Positions 59,441 to 64,000 of a stretch of DNA of 64,000 bases are shown here, one piece after another. Position 1 is the stretch's first letter, and every line of letters starts with the position of its first letter. The DNA is from Pelecanus crispus. Lineage: Eukaryota > Chordata > Aves > Pelecaniformes > Pelecanidae. The notes under the pieces are model-generated. The model was given only the letters and a program-made list of their open reading frames with translations. It was not told where the DNA came from and searched no databases. The stretch covers positions 33,257,044 to 33,321,043 of the forward strand of contig NC_134649.1 of NCBI RefSeq assembly GCF_030463565.1, written 5' to 3'. Made by a program: the position numbers and the translations under genes.

Positions 59441-60357
59441 GTAAGTGCTGCAGTATGCTGCATCTTGGATTTTGTCTTGCTTTTCCCCTTTGTCATTAAG
59501 GGAACCACTATTCAGATTGTCAGTTCAATTCCTTTTTTAAGTTTATGGAGCATTGTAGTATACTGGGGACCTTAAAGTTCCACTCTCAAGTGTTTCCTAT
59601 TTACAGTATTTAGTTTTGATCGTGTTGTCCTGAAACATATCTCTCACTGCAGGTTTGGGCTGTTCATTAATGCTATCAAAAGACCTTTTTCAAACTCCCT
59701 TAGGTTTCAGTCTTCCTCCTATTCTGTTCCTCCTTCATACAGCTCTAAGGAAATAGTCCTTTATTTATCTAGCTTTTGTGCTTTCCCCTTTCTCAGTTGA
59801 TTCCTTTCACTAATTTTTTTTTTTTTTTACTAATGGGCAGGTTATTGTTTCACTTAAATCTTGGCATCTTTGCTGGTGAAGAACCAAATTTTTGTCCTCT
59901 CCTCTGCACTTAAAACAGTATTTACACCTCATGTCAGTGTCTGGTTGAAAAGTACAGAACATAATTTTTTTAAAAATGCTGTTGACATCTTTACAACTAA
60001 CATTTTTATCTGTATCTTTTCTGTCTAGTCATCTTTGTGTGCTAGATGACTCAGTTTTAGAAAGAGATTATTCACGTTTCCTTCAAACGTTGAATATGTA
60101 AGTGATAATGCTTCTGAAAATGGTGATGAGGACTTAAATGAAACGTGTGACTGTATCTACAGGCAGTGCAGAAGCTCTGATGCAAGCACCAGCAATTCTA
60201 AACGTTGTCATTTCTGTTGTCCTGTGTTAGTAAGGGACCTGTATTTCTTTACTTCTGTATTCATACTTTATTTATGCAAAAATAATGTGTATTAAGAAGT
60301 GGAAGTATGGGATTTGTTTTGATCTGATGTACAGAATAATTTGTGTTCTTTTTGTAG
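59441..60357 (+). other. SFMBT1 intron between coding exons 4 and 5
   Basis: A 917-nt phase-0 intron, donor GTAAGT, acceptor TTTTTGTAG. Only a short T run near 59815 stands out. Confidence 0.9.
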
Positions 60358-60604
60358 CTTCACAGAGGGAAAAATCCATTGGATCTCATTGCACCAGGCT
60401 CCCGACTAGAACTGCAAAATGTCCGGGATTCCCTGGAAGCCTGGATAGTCAACGTGGTAGAAAATATTGGTGGGAGACTTAAATTGCGATACGAAGGGCT
60501 GGAGGATTCTGATAAATTTGACCAGTGGATATTCTACTTGGACCCTTTCCTTCATCAAGTGGGGTGGGCAACTCAACATGGATATAGCCTGCAACCACCT
60601 TTAG
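60358..60604 (+). CDS. SFMBT1: SFMBT1 coding exon 5: core of MBT repeat 2
   Basis: Residues 152-233 plus the first base of codon 234. It carries the MBT2 core: N-P-L-D-L-I-A-P-G-S-R-L-E (157-169), W-I-V-N-V-V-E-N-I-G-G-R-L (180-192), L-R-Y-E-G-L-E (194-200), Q-W-I-F-Y-L-D (207-213) and H-Q-V-G-W-A (217-222). The acceptor is TTCTTTTTGTAG ending at 60357 and the donor is TTAG|GTACTT at 60604/60605. The 247 nt are 82 codons plus 1 base. MBT2 has L-D-P-F-L-H where other MBT repeats show D-x-H-P, in line with the divergence among the four repeats. Confidence 0.97.
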
Positions 60605-62103
60605 GTACTTCAAAACATGTATCTTTTATATGGTGATCAGAGGCTAGAGAATACTGCTGCTACTTTGGTGCTCTAAATCTGCCTTCTAGATGCATACGAT
60701 CAGTGTGTGATCTGACAAATACTGTACCTAATGAAATGTAAGTGAAAACACCAGTAAATAGTCCTACAAGACTTTACACCCCTCATTCAAAAGTTGCTAA
60801 ATGGTTTTGGCTGTCAAAACTTGTCACCTGTTTGTGGAAGGGGAGGAGCTGAGGATGGGATTGCCTTCATGGTTATTTTTGGTAGGTTTGTATACTGGGC
60901 CAGGGGAAGGTCATCTGGTTTTGAAGTACTGCTCAACAGGAGCTTTTGCAGCTGGGACTCCAAGTCCACTGGGCTAATTAAGGCCTTGTCTAAAGAGGTA
61001 TTATGTGGATATAACATGTCCTTAAAATGGGTGCCCAGGGAATGAGTGCATGGAAGTGGAGGCAGAGGGTGGGAGAGATTACCATGCTTTCCAGGCATGT
61101 GCATGTCAGGGTGGATCATCAGAGAAGTGGGGTATAAAATGGCTGAAACACAAATGGATTGCTTATGAGCTGAGCAGTGATATAACATGTTTCCTGATGA
61201 GGGGAAACCTTGGGATAAAACTGGAAGGTGTTAAGCATTTACCCTAAAGCCTTTCTGCAAAGGCAGGTGTACATCTAAGGTTCTGGCACACTCTGTGCTA
61301 TTAGTTGGGGAAGTTCAGGTTGTTTAAAACAGTTATTTTTGTTGTGGGTTTTTTAATGTTTTCCCCTTGTGGCAAGAAGGAATCGTGCTGAGGAAAACAA
61401 AACAATTTCTGTTGAAATGACTGAGCATACTGCCTTCGTTAGTGCTTGAGCAATCTCTGCTGAAATCAGGATTGTGAACAGAGAGATGCCAAATCACTGA
61501 CAGAAACAAGATGGGTGGATTCCACAGCATTATTTAAGTGAATCATGGCTTTTAAAAATGTTAGTTAGCTACTAGATTTGTTTCCTTTTTATGTCTACAT
61601 AAGAGCCGTTGATATACTCACAGGCTTGATTTCAGGGATCCTTTGTGTGTGATGACACTGGTAGAAGTAGTTCTTCTATTAGAGAGGTGCGTGGTCTGCA
61701 ATTACAGATGCTAAAATAGTAACTTATGCAACTGGGACAGAATTGTGGAATGCTTATTGATCTTTCTGCTTGCTTAAGCATAAAACAGATGAGTGTTATC
61801 CAGGTAGGATTTGTTTTCTGGTCATAACGTTTCTCCAGAAGCTTGGTGTTGATGGGACCTCCATTTTCTCCGAAAAACTAGACTGGGGGCATATGGATGA
61901 TACTGCTGCTTGCCTTCAGTCCCTTTGTGTAACACATCCAAATGTCTAAGAAAACAGTTTTTAAGAAGGAAGGTACTTGCACAGATTCTGAATGGATTGT
62001 GAATTTAGCACTTGGAGGAGCACAAATCAAACCGTGTCTTCTGAAGGAAAAGAAGAAGAAAGAAGATGACTTCATTCACTGTTCTTCTTTCTTTTTACTC
62101 AAG
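60605..62103 (+). other. SFMBT1 intron between coding exons 5 and 6
   Basis: A 1.5-kb phase-1 intron, donor GTACTT, acceptor TACTCAAG. No feature is recognised inside it. Confidence 0.9.
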
Positions 62104-62201
62104 CCATTAGGTCCTTGAAGAGCGAAGCATATTGGCAAGAGATCCTGAAGAAGGTGAAAGAGGAGGAAGAGGAGTCATCAGTTCCTACAGATCTCTTTAA
62201 G
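62104..62201 (+). CDS. SFMBT1: SFMBT1 coding exon 6: acidic linker and lead-in of MBT repeat 3
   Basis: Residues 234 (completed to Ala) to 266. It encodes A-I-R-S-L-K, then E-A-Y-W-Q-E-I-L-K-K-V-K followed by five glutamates, and ends V-P-T-D-L-F-K. This is the helical arm of MBT3 with a short acidic loop. As I recall the mammalian protein, the loop after the glutamates is about one residue longer here. The acceptor is CTTTTTACTCAAG ending at 62103, an AAG acceptor after a good pyrimidine tract. The donor is TTTAAG|GTAGAA at 62201/62202. The 98 nt equal 2 bases plus 32 codons. Confidence 0.95.
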
Positions 62202-63259
62202 GTAGAAACACAGTATGTGTAATTTAATTCTGTAGATGATATAATGAAAATGCTATATTCCTAAGAAGAGGTTCAGGGAAGTCAGTCATTGTTACTGAAA
62301 CTTCTTAGGCTGTTTTGGTTTTTTAACTTTTTTCCTTTCTCTATTTTAAAAAATCATACTATGATACAATTCTTGTTAAGTTAGACAACACACCTATTGC
62401 AAGTATGTGAGCCATTAGTTGTCATACTGGGAAAAATCCCTGGTTCTGGTCCTTTATAATGGCATCTCCGATTGTTCACCAGCTGGTCATACAGATTACT
62501 GTCCTAGAGGAGTGCAGAGTTACTGCAGTCTCTAATTGTGTGAGTACATTGAAAGTTTAACATGTGTAACACCTACTCTGTAGCCTGATAAAGTCTCACA
62601 TGCTGTATAAGGTGTTCTGTATATCCTGACTGTTAGCAAATGTTACTAATGAGTCTGAATTTAAATATACATGAATTAAAATTAAAAAAAAGAAAAAATC
62701 TTGACGTGTTTTGAGAAGTAGGAATGTAAATTTAGTCCTTCAAGTTCTTAGTTCATTTTTCTCAGCTTCATTTGGACCTGTAAGCAGAGTAGAACAGGAG
62801 GTGCTGTTGCACTTGAATGTATTGGGTCGCATACAGAGCAGGCTATACGTAATTCTGGAGCAGGAACCCTGTTTTGCAGGTTTTTGTTAGGCTGAAAATG
62901 GAGACTTTTATAGTTCTCTTTTAGATTAGCTCATGATGAGTGCTAAAGGTTGGGGGGGGTGGAAATCTATTGTCTTACCAGACCACCCTGTATTGTGAAA
63001 TCTTGCCTCTGTGTGGAGAATATAGGAGGAGGAAATCCTTGGGACTCAAATTCCTAAAACTCATAGAAAACTGTCAAGTCTCAGAGGACCTAGTTGGCCT
63101 TTTCTCTTCGTTATAGAGAGGTTGCTGGTACTCCAACATGTTTATTTCTTAGAATGAACTAATAAAAACTCAAGTTATCCTCTTCAGTTGAATTACATAA
63201 GGTACATCTTTTTGATGAAGAAAGACAGGTAGTCACTCTGATACTTCGGGTTTTTTCAG
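62202..63259 (+). other. SFMBT1 intron between coding exons 6 and 7
   Basis: A 1.06-kb phase-0 intron, donor GTAGAA, acceptor TTTTTTCAG. No feature is recognised inside it. Confidence 0.9.
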
Positions 63260-63361
63260 GATAAACCTGTGATTGGAGTGCATTCATTCTCTGAAGGCAT
63301 GAAGTTGGAAGCCGTAGACCCAATGGCTCCTTTTGTAATCTCTCCTGCTACAGTTCTCAAG
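63260..63361 (+). CDS. SFMBT1: SFMBT1 coding exon 7: first half of the MBT repeat 3 core
   Basis: Residues 267-300, 34 full codons: D-K-P-V-I-G-V-H-S-F-S-E, then G-M-K-L-E-A-V-D-P (279-287) and F-V-I-S-P-A-T-V-L-K. G-M-K-L-E-A-V-D-P is the third copy of the MBT signature. The acceptor is GGTTTTTTCAG ending at 63259 and the donor is CAAG|GTACCA at 63361/63362. The MBT3 core stops mid-repeat, so at least one more exon follows beyond 64000. Nothing between 63362 and 64000 encodes its continuation. Confidence 0.96.
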
Positions 63362-64000
63362 GTACCACGGTTCTTGAACTTGCCCTGTTAAGATTCAATT
63401 CAGTTGCTACTTCTCTTCTTAAATGCTCAGGAAATTCTCATTAATTGATTATGAGAATCAATATTGATTGATCTTGAACTAGTTCTCAAATTAAGTATCT
63501 TGTATGTCTCCCTTAGGGGACAGGTTGCCAGAAAGAAAAAAAAAAACTTAACTGTTGATGGTGAAGACATTGGGTTTGAAAGTAGGGGAAAAGTTCCATA
63601 AAGACACAAGCTCAAAAGTGCAAATTGCCAAAATTGTCAAACCCAGATTTTTAAAATTAGATATAATCCCTCATAATCTGATTATCCACTTGAAGACAGA
63701 TTTGGGGGTTTTGATTTTGCAAGTTAATGTCATTACTATGTACAAGCTCTGATGTTTAAGTAGCCTGGTTTTCAAACATGGGCGCATACATGGATTTAAA
63801 AGTTGAAATGAAAACTCCTCAACATAATCAGGTGTTGAGCAACTTCTATCTTCCTGTTTTAGTAAACAGGTGAAACATTCTGAAGAGACCTGCTTTGATG
63901 TGGTAAACAAAAATGCTGCTGTACAACATAAAACTAAGGCATATTTTTAAATCTTTTTTTGTATATTTTCCAGGAACTGTTGCTTTTTCTTTAGAACAGA
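63362..64000 (+). other. SFMBT1 intron after coding exon 7 (incomplete)
   Basis: Begins with donor GTACCA. The window ends inside this phase-0 intron. No acceptor followed by MBT3 continuation is present. Confidence 0.85.

Larger units (their letters stand above)
4320..64000 (+). other. SFMBT1: SFMBT1 gene, 5' part (runs off the right end)
   Basis: This is the gene-level entry for the coding segments listed below. SFMBT1 is a nuclear Polycomb-type repressor with four MBT repeats that read methylated histone tails and a C-terminal SAM domain. The family is known to associate with YY1/Pho-type DNA-binding proteins and, in mammals, with the LSD1-CoREST complex. Joining the seven coding segments gives a 300-codon open frame with no stop and matching phases at every junction. 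From memory of the family, the N-terminus (MNGEQQ, then an acidic tail, then W-x-E/D-Y-L-E-x-T-G) and the exon-by-exon sequence are closer to SFMBT1 than to SFMBT2. The vertebrate protein is about 860-870 residues, so roughly one third is present. The left boundary is an estimate: the transcription start is not visible directly, and extra non-coding exons between 4.4 and 46.8 kb cannot be excluded. Confidence 0.95.

Noticed and set aside
1..64000. CRISPR arrays, operons, tRNA or rRNA genes, phage-like clusters
   Set aside because: None seen. The window is intronic vertebrate DNA, and the direct repeats found are short minisatellites or simple repeats.

Overview
The window is nuclear DNA from a bird. 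Introns are AT-rich, there is one large CpG island, and the interspersed repeats are CR1 LINEs, including a copy at about 56.5 kb with the 3' end typical of neoavian CR1. No Alu, L1 or B elements are visible. The only gene I can support is the 5' part of SFMBT1 (Scm-like with four MBT domains 1), a Polycomb-type chromatin reader, on the + strand.

Layout. Positions 1-2264 are upstream flank with an old CR1 fragment (about 1083-1610) and no gene. A small GC-rich block (2265-2870) is followed by a 3.1-kb stretch with a perfect 18-bp RFX-type palindrome, then the main CpG island (about 3170-5560). The island holds an NRF1 site, a probable non-coding first exon ending at the donor at 4398/4399, a YY1 site and several G-quadruplex-capable tracts. 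About 42 kb of apparent 5' UTR intron follows. It carries a degenerate 1.2-kb antisense CR1 (12765-13965), a 24-bp minisatellite (44001-44072), a hairpin-rich tandem repeat (45288-45371) and simple repeats. The start codon is at 46959 in a small exon with an in-frame upstream stop and two short uORFs.

Coding sequence: seven coding segments, 46959-46986, 53405-53499, 58667-58907, 59352-59440, 60358-60604, 62104-62201 and 63260-63361. All introns are GT-AG and all splice phases agree. Together they give 900 nt, or exactly 300 codons: the N-terminal tail, MBT repeats 1 and 2, and the first part of MBT repeat 3. The rest (MBT3 to the C-terminal SAM domain) lies beyond 64000. Two further CR1 copies sit in the intron between 53.5 and 58.7 kb.

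I found no tRNA, rRNA, CRISPR array, intact mobile element or second protein-coding gene, and nothing that amounts to a new multi-gene system. The points worth a second look are the promoter architecture, the uORFs next to the start codon, the very old CR1 relics and a few unusual tandem or hairpin repeats.
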